Below are positions 29,105-38,351 of a stretch of 64,000 nt of DNA, in pieces (position 1 is the first letter of the stretch; the number at the start of each line of letters is the position of its first letter). Location of the stretch: NCBI GenBank assembly GCA_951813075.1, contig OX638343.1, positions 2,229,999 through 2,293,998 of the forward strand, in the 5' to 3' direction. Below the pieces are notes generated by a model. That model had not been told where the DNA came from and did not search any database. It was given only the letters and a program-made list of their open reading frames with translations. Made by a program: the position numbers and the translations under genes. This stretch comes from Arenicellales bacterium (GTDB lineage Bacteria; Pseudomonadota; Gammaproteobacteria; Arenicellales; JAJDZL01).

Positions 29105-29845
29105 TCAGATTGTCCAACCGCCGTCGACTACAAAAAACTGTCCAGTTGCGACTTTTGATTCATCCGATGCAAGATAGACGATGATCGGGGCAATATCCTC
29201 TGGTTGCGACATCTTTCCTGTAGGTTGACGGGTCAGCACTTCTTGGTAGGCCTTTTCATAATCCCCGCGAGCGCTCAGTCGCTGTTTAAGTGAGGGCGTG
29301 AGCACAGTCCCCGGACACACTGCATTGCATCGAATCCCCTGTTTAACGTAGTCTCGTGCGATCGCTTTGGTCAGACCTAACACCGCACCTTTGGTTGCGC
29401 CATATACACAGCGACTGGCAGCACCAGTGATCGCTGAAGCAACACTCGCCATGTTGATGATCGAACCGCCTCCGTTTTCGATCATCGCCGGAAGAAAAAC
29501 CTCAATCACTCTGGCGTGACTTCGGACATTTATAGCAAGCGATTTTTCCCAGATTTCATCATTGGCGTCTTCAAGTGTACCGTCATGGACGTACCCCGCG
29601 CAGTTGAATATCACGTCAGGTGTCGGTACTGTCTGAGGTAATCGAGCAATCGCTGCGGCATCAGTTACATCGAGTTGCAGGCAGCGAATACTGGCGTTCT
29701 CCTTCTCGAGACTGGTCAATGAAGGAACATCGATGTCGGATGCATACACTGTAGCGCCCTCTTTGGCCATTGCAATCGCGCTGGCTCTGCCGATCCCCAT
29801 ACCAGCCGCTGTCATAAAAACATTTTTGTTTTCCAATCTGCTCAT
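29105..29845 (-). CDS. Short-chain dehydrogenase, BDH2/DHRS6-like
   Basis: A 246-residue SDR with all catalytic residues: cofactor motif T-A-A-G-M-G-I-G, F-N-C-A-G, Ser in N-M-A-S-V-A-S, and Y-G-A-T-K. The sequence is strikingly like animal BDH2 over its whole length, including N-V-R-S, R-C-V-Y, G-I-R-C-N-x-V-C-P-G-T-V and the ending V-D-G-G-W. BDH2 has been described as a cytosolic 3-hydroxybutyrate dehydrogenase and as a 4-oxo-L-proline reductase giving cis-4-hydroxyproline. The divergent neighbour is a proline-racemase-family enzyme, which makes a hydroxyproline-type substrate attractive here; that is inference. Confidence 0.88.
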   Translation of the reverse strand: MSRLENKNVFMTAAGMGIGRASAIAMAKEGATVYASDIDVPSLTSLEKENASIRCLQLDVTDAAAIARLPQTVPTPDVIFNCAGYVHDGTLEDANDEIWEKSLAINVRSHARVIEVFLPAMIENGGGSIINMASVASAITGAASRCVYGATKGAVLGLTKAIARDYVKQGIRCNAVCPGTVLTPSLKQRLSARGDYEKAYQEVLTRQPTGKMSQPEDIAPIIVYLASDESKVATGQFFVVDGGWTI

Positions 29846-29998
29846 AGAAGCTATTTTGTAGTCGCAATTTTCAGTTTGAATTTACCAATTTAACGTACTT
29901 TGCATCGCAGGTGAGCAATAAATTATCTGTTAAAATTCCACTCAAATGTCTTCACCTGGTTTGAATTCCTAACCTACCTATCGTACTAGACACCAATA

Positions 29999-31033
29999 AT
30001 GCGCTGGAAAAAAACTGTCACAATGATCGAAGCTCACGCTGAGGGCGAGGTTGGACGCATCATCACCAGTGGAGTCATTGATATTCCTGGTGCTACGATG
30101 GTTGAGAAACTCGACTACATGAATACCGACGGTGATGACCTAAGGAAGTTTCTCGTGCTGGAGCCCCGAGGCTATGCGCAAATGAGCACAATGTTATTGT
30201 TGCCGCCGACACAACCAGAAGCAGATGTTGCCATGATCGTTCTTCAAGGTGACAAAGCACATGCCATGTCCGGTTCCAATGCCATTTGCACTGTCACCAC
30301 GATTTTGGAAACTGGTATTGTCGAGATGCAGGAACCTGAAACATCGGTAGTTCTAGATACACCCGCTGGGCTTGTTTCAGCGCAGGCGGTTTGCGCTAAT
30401 GGAAAGTGTCAGAGTGTAGAGCTTGAGATGCCTCCCTGTTATGTAGACTCCACGAACGTAGAAGTCGAAGTGGACGGCTTTGGAACCATTCCGATTGACA
30501 TCGCATTCGGCGGAATTTTCTATGCGCTGGTTGACCCCGCTGTTGTCAATCTGACAATCAATCCGGACTCTGCACGGGCAATGGTTGATGCCGGATCAAG
30601 GATTCAACGAGCTGCAAATAGTCAGCTCACGATCGCGCATCCGGAATTTTCTGCTCTGAACGGTCTTTCCTACGTCATGTTCATCAGCAAGACTGATGAC
30701 GGCAGATTGAAAGGCGCTACTATTATGCCACCAGGCCGAATAGATCGGTCACCTTGTGGGACCGGTAATTCTGCGCGAATGGCTTTGATGCATTCAAAGG
30801 GTGAGGTACAGGTTGGGGATCAATTCACCGCATTATCCATCATCGATAGCGAGTTTCAGGTAAAACTGTTGAGAACGACAGAAATTTACGGGCGAGATGC
30901 GGTTGTACCGTCGATCACTGGCAGAGGCTGGATTCATGGAATGCATCAGATCGGACTTGACCCCTCTGACCCTTATCCGAAAGGCTATCTTTTGTCTGAT
31001 TGTTGGGGGGAGGCGGTCGACCTGCTCAACTAA
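29999..31033 (+). CDS. Proline racemase / hydroxyproline epimerase family enzyme with Ser-Cys active site
   Basis: A 344-residue member of the proline racemase superfamily. Racemases and 4-hydroxyproline epimerases use two cysteines; trans-3-hydroxyproline dehydratases replace one. Here the first site, normally M-C-G-H, reads M-S-G-S (Ser91), and the second, S-P-C-G-T-G-N-S-A-R, keeps Cys253. The conserved early H-A-E-G-E-V-G-R and G-D-D-L-R segments are present. The change points to an epimerase or dehydratase variant rather than a classical racemase. It is divergent from the BDH2-like SDR across 153 bp. The stop codon lies 11 bp before the repeat at 31044. Confidence 0.85.
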   Translation: MRWKKTVTMIEAHAEGEVGRIITSGVIDIPGATMVEKLDYMNTDGDDLRKFLVLEPRGYAQMSTMLLLPPTQPEADVAMIVLQGDKAHAMSGSNAICTVTTILETGIVEMQEPETSVVLDTPAGLVSAQAVCANGKCQSVELEMPPCYVDSTNVEVEVDGFGTIPIDIAFGGIFYALVDPAVVNLTINPDSARAMVDAGSRIQRAANSQLTIAHPEFSALNGLSYVMFISKTDDGRLKGATIMPPGRIDRSPCGTGNSARMALMHSKGEVQVGDQFTALSIIDSEFQVKLLRTTEIYGRDAVVPSITGRGWIHGMHQIGLDPSDPYPKGYLLSDCWGEAVDLLN

Positions 31034-31043
31034 AATTTCCTAT

Positions 31044-31185
31044 TTCAGTAGTAACAGTGGTGATATTAGCCGTTCTATCAAATAACCATCAAATAAACTA
31101 TTTTGCAAATTTATATTTGAAAACAATTAGTTAATTTATCAAAGCAGAAAAATTAGTCTAAATTATCAATAACCCATCAAATAAC
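31044..31185. repeat. Direct repeat, left copy, at the 3-prime end of the AlbA_2 gene
   Basis: Positions 31044-31135 match 33174-33265 at 71 of 92 bases without gaps, with a 23-base identical core at 31077-31099. The similarity resumes, with one base shifted, around 31175 and 33304. The 10-mer CATCAAATAA recurs at 31088 and 31175 (and at 33218 and 33304). The AlbA_2 gene ends only three bases beyond this repeat. Confidence 0.75.
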
Positions 31186-31187
31186 TA

Positions 31188-32702
31188 TCAAACAATACCA
31201 GCTGAATCTTCAACTTTTGAGCTAGCCCAGAATGGCAGATATGTTCGGTTCCTCGGACCTGCATACGGGTCTTCTAAAACAATTTTTCCGTCCTCTCTAG
31301 CTTCCTTAATCAAACGAGAAGCAATAGCGGCATTTTGATTAGCGATGCCAAATCTTTCTCGCAATGTAGCGTTGGTCATTCTACGACGAGCGACGTAAAA
31401 AAGACAGGCGTGAAAATAACATGCTCGGATGCGGTCAAGCTTGCCCATCTCCTTGAGACCTTTATGTGCAAATAGAACCGTGCGTGTAAATTCCCCTGAA
31501 GATTCAAACAATGGGGCAGGTAACTTACACGACTCTACTTCGAGAATCACCTTGTCAATTCCACTACCGCGTTCTTCACAAATTTGAAACCGACGCATGA
31601 GAGAGGCCAAAACCTCGTTTCGTGAATTCGGTGATGTATCTAGGAAACGTTCCGTTGAAACCAGAGGTTTTCCGGGGTTGGTGATTTCGATACGATCTTC
31701 GAATATTTCAACCATTGTTCCAGCACCGGTAGCAAAGAAATCCTGATGAATCAATGCATTTGCCACTAGTTCACGTATAGCTAGTTCTGGATACGTTGGT
31801 ACCGTTCTGCGAAGTGCTTGTCCAATAATTTCGGTACTTGGAAGTAGGCCGTTGATATAACTAACGAGATCTTCAAAGCTAGCAGCGTATCCCTTAACGC
31901 TTGGTTGATGTTCCTTGACAGTTTCGGTACGACCTGTACCACGGTACTGAATCACACGCACCACTTTACGACTGAGACTGCGAAAATCAGTCAGTCGTTT
32001 CGCCAAGAGAATTGCACCAAGGTTAGTGATATTCCAACCTCCCGCTGGGCAAACCTGAATCAAACGATCATTCGACAAAGCTTCAATAATTCTGTCGTGG
32101 TTGACCGGTAATGGTAATTCCAATAAATCGAAGTACTTTGGATAGTCCAACTTACTCAGGACTTCTTCGACGGTTAAATGTTCAACCACAACTAAATCTT
32201 CAAAGGATCTCTGATCAAAAATCCGCCAAAGTGCCCGCTCTCGATCGGGTGCTGCAATTAGTGGTTTTTTGACCTCTCCAATGCGAATGTATTCCTTGCC
32301 GCTGAAACTCACCGGATTACGATTTGCACGATCAATTTTCAATATTACTACCTGCAAACCGTCGATTTTTACTGTGTAAAAGCGAAATTGAATCTTCGGT
32401 TGCAACAGTCGCAATAACCAACTCTCCAGCGGCTCATTTCCCTTTTTAGCATTGGCTGGACAAAACCTTGTCCCAACTATCTCATGTGTTTCATTTTCTA
32501 CACCCCAGATTACATATGCTTGTACTTCGTTATTCAGTGCTGCAGCATTAGAAAGTGCAGAAATATATTCACCGATTTCTTGCGGGTCTGCTTTATTTTG
32601 TTTGAATTCTACCCATTCCGATTCACTGGGAAGTTGACACAACTTCTGAACCAAACCTACAAGATATTTGTCAGGATGGGTGGCACTCATGGAAATATCC
32701 AA
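31188..32702 (-). CDS. AlbA_2 / COG2865 family ATP-binding transcriptional regulator-like protein
   Basis: A 504-residue protein. Residues 25-150 form a Schlafen-like AlbA_2 domain (S-E-W-V-E-F-K-Q-N-K, Y-I-S-A-L-S-N-A-A, V-I-W-G-V-E). The middle part has the R-x-T-V-P-T-Y-P-E-L-A-I-R-E-L-V-A-N-A-L-I-H-Q-D-F GHKL ATPase-like N-box, followed by I-E-I-T-N-P-G-K-P. The C terminus looks like a winged helix. Proteins of this family are often annotated as RecG-like or as transcriptional regulators; function is generally unproven. It is flanked by repeats that extend up to about 760 bp from the gene, and a gene-less copy appears beyond it. Likely an accessory or selfish locus. Confidence 0.82.
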   Translation of the reverse strand: MDISMSATHPDKYLVGLVQKLCQLPSESEWVEFKQNKADPQEIGEYISALSNAAALNNEVQAYVIWGVENETHEIVGTRFCPANAKKGNEPLESWLLRLLQPKIQFRFYTVKIDGLQVVILKIDRANRNPVSFSGKEYIRIGEVKKPLIAAPDRERALWRIFDQRSFEDLVVVEHLTVEEVLSKLDYPKYFDLLELPLPVNHDRIIEALSNDRLIQVCPAGGWNITNLGAILLAKRLTDFRSLSRKVVRVIQYRGTGRTETVKEHQPSVKGYAASFEDLVSYINGLLPSTEIIGQALRRTVPTYPELAIRELVANALIHQDFFATGAGTMVEIFEDRIEITNPGKPLVSTERFLDTSPNSRNEVLASLMRRFQICEERGSGIDKVILEVESCKLPAPLFESSGEFTRTVLFAHKGLKEMGKLDRIRACYFHACLFYVARRRMTNATLRERFGIANQNAAIASRLIKEAREDGKIVLEDPYAGPRNRTYLPFWASSKVEDSAGIV

Positions 32703-33173
32703 AACTTTGTGAAATCAAAATCAAATTACCCAGTTCAGGCTACTTTCTGATTATTCGCTTTCGCGTCGTCTCGCGTTTTGAAAATTAGGAGAGTTCCCAC
32801 GCTGTTGAGGTGACGGTTGACCCCTTATCTGGTGTAACGCGCTTTTTCTTTTTGAAATGCTTCCCTATCAGCGGCGATCAGGTTTTCTCTGACCTTTCAC
32901 CAAACATCGTGAATTTTGAAGACAGAGATCATGTCAATTTTCGGTAAGATAATTACAATAGTTCCTGTTATTTTAACACGGCTGAAAATGTAGATTTTTG
33001 TCCGGTTACTCACATTCCGAGACAGGAAATATTAAGCGTTTGATGGTGCTTTTTTAGAAAGATAGAATCAATGCTACGTGGCTTAGTGTAGAACCGAAGA
33101 AGTAATTGTGAGGGATTCAGTTTATCGGACAAACTGAATGTCGAATTTTACCAATTGGGTTTTGAATGCCGAC
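32703..33173. other. Non-coding leader of the AlbA_2 gene, partly duplicated downstream
   Basis: No gene seen. The stretch around 32800-32870 resembles 33400-33470 at a constant offset of 600 bp: ATCTGGTGTAA at 32827 and 33427, and AATGCTTCC at 32856 and 33456. It would be the right end of the element whose left end is the 31044 repeat. Confidence 0.5.
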
Positions 33174-33480
33174 TTCAGTAGTGACTGTGGTCAAAATGGC
33201 CATTCAATCAAATAACCATCAAATAAACTGGTTGCTATATTTGTGTTTTATAACAAATAGTTACCTTTTTGGATCCTCCGAAACAATCAAAAATTTTGAA
33301 AACCATCAAATAAAGCCCAGCTCTCGGGTTTAGGTCAATTTTTAGTTTATTTACTTTGGTGGCAATTTCTCTATTTGGTGTATGGAAAGTTTGCGCGCTG
33401 TTTAAGGTAAAATGCCGGGAGTCGCAATCTGGTGTAATTCACTTCTTCCGTCAGTAATGCTTCCACCTGAGCTATTTCGT
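33174..33480. mobile_element. Probable gene-less copy of the AlbA_2 element
   Basis: The left part (33174-33314) matches the repeat at 31044-31185. The right part (about 33400-33470) matches the leader upstream of the AlbA_2 gene at 32800-32870. The two ends are joined with no reading frame between them, as in a MITE-like derivative. I found no terminal inverted repeat or target duplication, so the mechanism is open. Confidence 0.45.
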
Positions 33481-33784
33481 CGCATTTCTTGTTAATACTA
33501 ATGTTAAAAAAACTGTCACAATTCATTTCCCGTATGATTCGATCCTTTTTAGTCCAATAATTCCCTGTTGGTGATTAAGTCACCTCTTCTAACTTCCCAT
33601 AGGGACCGATATTCGATTTCCAATTCAGATAACTTAGGTTTGACAGTATTTAACTTTGTAGCGACTCTCGAAGGATCGCCGAGAAAATCCTCACGTGTAC
33701 GTGAGCTATCTCAAACTATTGATTTTCAGAAATTAGTCACGTTTACCCCTGTAGGCGAAACCAATAGCGCACTGATGAAAGACA

Positions 33785-34573
33785 CTAGCCGGTTGGATCA
33801 AGCTCAACTTCATCCTCGTCCTTTTCTTTTTGCAACTGTTTCTTGCGTGTGAGTCTGGCAAAATAAAGACCAATTTCGAACAGAATCCAAACGGGTATAG
33901 CCAGCATTGTCTGTGAAAAGACGTCAGGTGGTGTAAGGAACATTCCCACAACAAACGCTGAAACGATAATGTAGGGTCGTTTGGCAGCCAGACTTTCCGG
34001 TGTGGTCGCGCCTGCCTTCACCAGCAGCACCGTCGCGATTGGGACTTCGAATGCAATACCGAATGCAAAAAATAGTTTCAATACGAAACTCAAATAAGCA
34101 TTGATATCGGTCATTACCGCAACACCCTCCGGCGCGGTTCCGGTAAAGAATGCGAATATTAACGGAAAGACAATGTAGTAGGCGAAAAGGATACCCAGAT
34201 AGAAGAGGATACTACTCGAAACCAGAAGTGGCACTATTGTCTTTTTTTCATGTTTGTACAATCCAGGTGCCACAAAAGCCCAAAGCTGGTAGAGCAGATA
34301 CGGCATTGCAATGCCGACGGAAAACGCGAAAGCAAATTTGAACGGTACAAAAAATGGTCCGTGAGGTTCTGTTGAAATCATGGTGTTGCCTTCCGGCAAA
34401 ACCCCCATCAGGGGAGCAGCAAGATACTCGTAGAGCGTGTTGGCAAACGGTGCGCAAGCGACAAATATCACCAATATTGCAATCACACTGCGCATCAGGC
34501 GTTGGCGCAATTCCACAAGGTGAGAGATGAATGTCGTACCCGTTGCGTTTGGGTCCTGATTATCGTCCGCCAT
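33785..34573 (-). CDS. tatC: Sec-independent protein translocase subunit TatC
   Basis: A 262-residue polytopic membrane protein with six spans. The N-terminal F-I-S-H-L-V-E-L-R-Q-R-L-M-R-S motif, which binds twin-arginine signal peptides, is intact, as is the F-E-V-P-I-A-T segment. TatC together with TatB recognises folded precursors carrying RR signals. It is the last gene of the tatABC unit, which continues the his genes in the same direction, the usual arrangement in many proteobacteria. The C terminus is a charged tail rich in Lys and Glu. Confidence 0.97.
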   Translation of the reverse strand: MADDNQDPNATGTTFISHLVELRQRLMRSVIAILVIFVACAPFANTLYEYLAAPLMGVLPEGNTMISTEPHGPFFVPFKFAFAFSVGIAMPYLLYQLWAFVAPGLYKHEKKTIVPLLVSSSILFYLGILFAYYIVFPLIFAFFTGTAPEGVAVMTDINAYLSFVLKLFFAFGIAFEVPIATVLLVKAGATTPESLAAKRPYIIVSAFVVGMFLTPPDVFSQTMLAIPVWILFEIGLYFARLTRKKQLQKEKDEDEVELDPTG

Positions 34574-34581
34574 GCGTCGTC

Positions 34582-34983
34582 TCAGCCAGTAGCCTTGGTT
34601 TCTTCACTCACGCTCGTTTCCTCTCGATCGATCGCAGGTTCAGGTTTCTTAAAGTCCGCTTTTACAGCGACTGTCTCATTCGCATCGGTAATTTCTTCAT
34701 TAAGCGAAGTAGCCGCCTCTTCGAACATTGCCTTGGTTTCTGTCATATCTTTATCGACAACGGATTTGGTATCCTCAAGGTCTTTCTTGATACTTTTCAA
34801 CTCCTTGAGTTCGCTGGCATCAAGTTCGCGATCAATATCACGCTTGACTTCAGCCAGAGTTCTTCGTGCCTTGCCGACCCACAAGCCGATACTGCGCGCA
34901 GCGCGCGGCAATCGCTCGGGTCCGAGTATGAGCAACGCGATCAACGCGATGATCGAAATTTCCCAAAAACCAACATCAAACAC
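34582..34983 (-). CDS. tatB: Sec-independent protein translocase subunit TatB
   Basis: A 133-residue protein with one N-terminal membrane helix (M-F-D-V-G-F-W-E-I-S-I-I-A-L-I-A-L-L-I), the G-P-E-R-L-P hinge and an amphipathic helix, then a long acidic and Ala/Thr-rich cytoplasmic tail. The G-P-E-R-L-P hinge and Glu near residue 8 distinguish TatB from TatA. It sits between tatA (39 bp) and tatC (8 bp), consistent with one operon. Confidence 0.96.
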   Translation of the reverse strand: MFDVGFWEISIIALIALLILGPERLPRAARSIGLWVGKARRTLAEVKRDIDRELDASELKELKSIKKDLEDTKSVVDKDMTETKAMFEEAATSLNEEITDANETVAVKADFKKPEPAIDREETSVSEETKATG

Positions 34984-35022
34984 GCTGGAACAACCTCACC
35001 AGTCAACGCAATAAAGTAAGGG

Positions 35023-35265
35023 TCAAGCTTTTTCTTTCTCAGCTGTCTCGACTTCTTCCGCGGCAACCTTGGCACTGGAATCTTCCAGAGAATCTTTGGA
35101 TTCGTCATCCTCATCCATATCTTCCTTCACGGATTTCTTAAAGCTCTTGATAGCTGTTCCGAGATCGCCGCCCATACCCCTCAATTTCTTTGTACCGAAC
35201 AATAGCACAACGATGACAAGTATGATCAGCAACTGCCAGATGCTTATACCTCCTGGACCAAACAT
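35023..35265 (-). CDS. tatA: Sec-independent protein translocase subunit TatA
   Basis: An 80-residue pore-forming Tat subunit. One membrane helix ([18 protein letters not shown]) is followed by the hinge F-G-T-K-K-L-R and an amphipathic helix with [12 protein letters not shown], then an acidic tail. The reverse-strand frame opens at 35295, but ATG 35265 gives the family N terminus and is preceded by GGAGGAG. The gene follows hisE by 75 bp. Confidence 0.95.
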   Translation of the reverse strand: MFGPGGISIWQLLIILVIVVLLFGTKKLRGMGGDLGTAIKSFKKSVKEDMDEDDESKDSLEDSSAKVAAEEVETAEKEKA

Positions 35266-35340
35266 TTCTCCTCCTGGTTCAATTTTCAACCTCAAATAAA
35301 ACTGTAATCAACAAATTATCACTCAAATTAAAAAATTTCG

Positions 35341-35658
35341 TCAACTTCGTGACTTTTTTTCCTCCAGTCCGGACACACCGAATCTTCTGCTGAGTTCGTC
35401 AAGCACATTATGATGTGTCAGATCGAAGCGTGATAACAACACCAAAGAGTGAAACCACAAGTCAGCCGTTTCGTAAACAATTTGCTCGATATCATCGGCT
35501 GCGGCTGCTTGCGCTGCTTCATTCGCCTCCTCGACAACTTTTTCAGATATGGCATCCACACCCTGTTGGTGCAGCGACGCCACGTAAGATCGATCAGGCA
35601 GCTCGTCCTTTCTGGACTCGATGACTTCCATCAATGCTGTAAGAATATCGTCATGCAT
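35341..35658 (-). CDS. hisE: Phosphoribosyl-ATP pyrophosphatase HisE
   Basis: A 105-residue enzyme of the MazG-like all-alpha pyrophosphatase family, second step of histidine synthesis (PR-ATP to PR-AMP). It shows the conserved K-V-V-E-E-A-N-E-A-A-Q-A-A and Y-E-T-A-D-L-W-F-H-S metal-binding helices. It is a stand-alone protein here, separate from hisI 13 bp upstream, rather than the HisIE fusion of enterics. Confidence 0.96.
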   Translation of the reverse strand: MHDDILTALMEVIESRKDELPDRSYVASLHQQGVDAISEKVVEEANEAAQAAAADDIEQIVYETADLWFHSLVLLSRFDLTHHNVLDELSRRFGVSGLEEKKSRS

Positions 35659-35671
35659 AGTGCTGCAGGTT

Positions 35672-36061
35672 CTAATTTCTGTAGATGTCTGCCGGATCTT
35701 TCAAGATCGGGTCGATTTCGCTCAATTTGCCGTTTTCCAGTTTCCTAAAGAAACACGACTCGCGCCCGGTATGGCAAGCAATGTCTCCATGTTGTTTGAC
35801 TTGCATCAAAATTACATCGGCATCACAATCAACCCGAATTTCACGGACGGTCTGCACGTGTCCGGATTCCTCTCCCTTGTACCAGAGTTTGTTACGGGAA
35901 CGCGACCAGTAGACTGCCCGTCCCTCTGATACTGTCAAACGCAATGATTCAGGTGACATCCAGGCTACCATCAACACCCTGCCGGATTCGGCATCTTGCG
36001 CGATTGCCGGAAGTAATCCGTCGTCGGACCACTTCAACTCATCGCACCAATCACCTGCCAT
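35672..36061 (-). CDS. hisI: Phosphoribosyl-AMP cyclohydrolase HisI
   Basis: A 129-residue zinc enzyme that opens the purine ring of PR-AMP, third step of histidine synthesis. Metal ligands are visible in V-D-C-D-A-D and in [16 protein letters not shown] and M-V-A-W-M are also typical. Its start overlaps the end of hisF by 11 bases, so translation is coupled. Confidence 0.96.
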   Translation of the reverse strand: MAGDWCDELKWSDDGLLPAIAQDAESGRVLMVAWMSPESLRLTVSEGRAVYWSRSRNKLWYKGEESGHVQTVREIRVDCDADVILMQVKQHGDIACHTGRESCFFRKLENGKLSEIDPILKDPADIYRN

Positions 36062-36848
36062 ACCATTGCTCCTGGATTAATTCGCAAACCTCAATACCTC
36101 GCGAACGCATGTATTGTTTCGCCCGCGCAATTGTATATTCACCGAAGTGAAATATGCTTGCCGCAAGCACTGCGTCGGCGTGACCGAATTCTATACCATC
36201 CGCTAGATGGGACAATTTACCGACTCCACCGGATGCAATTACCGGAACCCGAACTGAATCAGACACTGCTCGTGTGAGTTCCAGATCGAATCCGATCTTG
36301 GTACCGTCCCGGTCCATGCTTGTGAGCAGGATTTCGCCTGCTCCCAGTTTACACAAGTGATTCGCCCAATCAATTGCGTCAAGTCCGCGCGGTGTTCGAC
36401 CACCATGTGTGTAGACTTCCCAGGCAATTGGTTGTGTATCGGGTATCCGACGTGCGTCTATTGCCACAACAATACACTGGGAACCGAATCTTCCGGCAGC
36501 CTCCTCAATGAATTCCGGATGTTCCACCGCTGCTGTATTGATCGATATCTTGTCCGCACCTGCATTCAAAAGGTTTCTTATATTATCCACATTGCGCACT
36601 CCGCCTCCGACAGTAAGCGGAATAAATACCTGTCGGGCAACGTCTTCGACGATGTTGATAATCGTATCACGACCGCTTGAACTGGCCGTGATATCAAGAA
36701 ATGCTATTTCATCCGCACCCTGTTCATCATAAATGCGCGCAACTTCAACGGGGTCTCCGGCATCCCTGATATCGACAAACTTCACACCTTTCACAACGCG
36801 GCCGTCGTCAACGTCCAGACAGGGAATGATTCTCTTGGCAAGCGGCAT
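36051..36848 (-). CDS. hisF: Imidazole glycerol phosphate synthase cyclase subunit HisF
   Basis: A 265-residue (beta/alpha)8 barrel that makes imidazole glycerol phosphate from PRFAR and the ammonia passed on by HisH. It has the catalytic Asp in [12 protein letters not shown] and the second phosphate site near S-G-G-V-G. The frame opens at 36872, but the normal start [10 protein letters not shown] is ATG 36848, one base after the hisA stop region. Confidence 0.97.
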   Translation of the reverse strand: MPLAKRIIPCLDVDDGRVVKGVKFVDIRDAGDPVEVARIYDEQGADEIAFLDITASSSGRDTIINIVEDVARQVFIPLTVGGGVRNVDNIRNLLNAGADKISINTAAVEHPEFIEEAAGRFGSQCIVVAIDARRIPDTQPIAWEVYTHGGRTPRGLDAIDWANHLCKLGAGEILLTSMDRDGTKIGFDLELTRAVSDSVRVPVIASGGVGKLSHLADGIEFGHADAVLAASIFHFGEYTIARAKQYMRSRGIEVCELIQEQWYGR

Positions 36849-36849
36849 A

Positions 36850-37608
36850 TCAGACCACCTCGCCGCGAACAACTTTTTCGTGACTGGAAATTAAACGCAT
36901 CGCCTCCGCGTAATCCAGTGTACCCTCATACAGCGATTTACCGGCTATGGCACCCATGATGCCGCAATGGCTGGCATCAAGCAGAACTTCTATGTCCCTG
37001 ATGTCGCTGATACCGCCTGAGGCAATTACTGGTATGGATAGTTTTGATGCCAAAAGCGCGGTCGCTTCGATGTTGATTCCACTCAGCATTCCGTCGCGAT
37101 CAATATCTGTGTGCACAATCGAGGATGCACCACTACGTTCCAATTCGCGAGCCAACTCCAAGACATCCGCCCGCCCGCTGTGAGCCCATCCATCAACCGC
37201 TGCCCGACCTTTACGCACATCAAGGCCTGCAATGACCTGTCCCGGGTACTGTTCATTGATCTCGCTGACGAAAGTTGGTTCGTTAACTGCACGCGTGCCG
37301 AGAATTACAAATTTGGCTCCGATTTCCAAGTAACTTCGGGCGGTCTCGAATGTCCGGATTCCACCGCCGATCTGGATCTCTATATCCGAATGTTTTTCTG
37401 CAATCGTGCCAATGACGCGAGCATTGACGGGTTTGCCTTCGAATGCACCGTTCAAATCAACGATGTGAATTCGTCGCGCGCCGCAGTCTACCCAGCGATC
37501 AGCCTGGCTGACCGGATCGTCTGCATAAACAGTCGCATCCAGCATTCGTCCCTGTACGAGTCGAACACAGCGGCCGTCCTTGATGTCAATTGCAGGAATC
37601 AGAAGCAT
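36850..37608 (-). CDS. hisA: ProFAR isomerase HisA
   Basis: A 252-residue (beta/alpha)8 barrel, the paralogue of HisF. It catalyses the Amadori rearrangement of ProFAR. Catalytic Asp in [13 protein letters not shown] near the N terminus and Asp in H-T-D-I-D-R-D-G at mid-protein are both present, with the two phosphate-binding G-G-G-I and S-G-G-I loops. Usual position between hisH and hisF. Confidence 0.97.
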   Translation of the reverse strand: MLLIPAIDIKDGRCVRLVQGRMLDATVYADDPVSQADRWVDCGARRIHIVDLNGAFEGKPVNARVIGTIAEKHSDIEIQIGGGIRTFETARSYLEIGAKFVILGTRAVNEPTFVSEINEQYPGQVIAGLDVRKGRAAVDGWAHSGRADVLELARELERSGASSIVHTDIDRDGMLSGINIEATALLASKLSIPVIASGGISDIRDIEVLLDASHCGIMGAIAGKSLYEGTLDYAEAMRLISSHEKVVRGEVV

Positions 37609-37670
37609 GATTGCAAAGGCCGGTGACAGATTGAGAATTGAGATTATACGCCTGCCGGATTTGCCGTATT

Positions 37671-38312
37671 TCAGCAGGCACCGTTCCAGTCAATAAAGTT
37701 GGCGAGAAGTCGCAGACCCTGCTGCCGACTTTTTTCCGGATGAAACTGCACGGCGAACAGATTTTCCTTGGCCGCAGCGCATACAAATTGCATTCCGTAA
37801 GTTGTGATCCCTGAAACTTCGGCTTGAATGTCTGCCTGTGCACAATAACTGTGAACAAAGTAGAATCGAGTGTCCTGCGGGATACCATCCCATAGCGGGT
37901 GATTGGTAATCTGATTTACCTTGCTCCAACCCATATGTGGAATTTTGATCCTTCGTCCCGCATCCAAAAGATGATCGTCAAACCTTCGCACATGACCGGA
38001 TAGGAAGCCCAATCCTTCAACACCACCATCCTCTTCGCTGTCAGCGTAAAGAGCTTGGAGTCCGAGACAGATTCCGAGGACCGGCTTGGTCTCGACAGCA
38101 AATTCGACTGCCATTCTGATCTCGTCGTTTTGAAGCTCATTCATCCAGGTACCGATGGCACCCTGGCCGGGAAGTACGAGACGGTCTGCATTTCGAATAT
38201 GTTGGGGATTATGTGTTGAAATTACATCTGCGGCGTCGGCCACCTTTTCGATGGCATTGATAACAGAATGAAGATTACCGGTGCCGAAATCGGCGATCAC
38301 AACTTTGGACAT
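37671..38312 (-). CDS. hisH: Imidazole glycerol phosphate synthase amidotransferase subunit HisH
   Basis: A 213-residue class I glutaminase. The nucleophile Cys is in V-L-G-I-C-L-G-L-Q and the catalytic His-Glu in V-Q-F-H-P-E-K-S. It also has L-P-G-Q-G-A-I-G-T as oxyanion strand. It supplies ammonia to HisF through the dimer interface. A 62-bp gap separates it from hisA and 39 bp from hisB. Confidence 0.97.
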   Translation of the reverse strand: MSKVVIADFGTGNLHSVINAIEKVADAADVISTHNPQHIRNADRLVLPGQGAIGTWMNELQNDEIRMAVEFAVETKPVLGICLGLQALYADSEEDGGVEGLGFLSGHVRRFDDHLLDAGRRIKIPHMGWSKVNQITNHPLWDGIPQDTRFYFVHSYCAQADIQAEVSGITTYGMQFVCAAAKENLFAVQFHPEKSRQQGLRLLANFIDWNGAC

Positions 38313-38351
38313 AACAGCGGACTACTGCAGAAGATGCAGCTCAAGAAGGTT

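Noticed and set aside
33568..33852. 94-codon forward frame overlapping the end of tatC
   Set aside because: No ribosome binding site, antisense to the conserved tatC end, no recognisable product.
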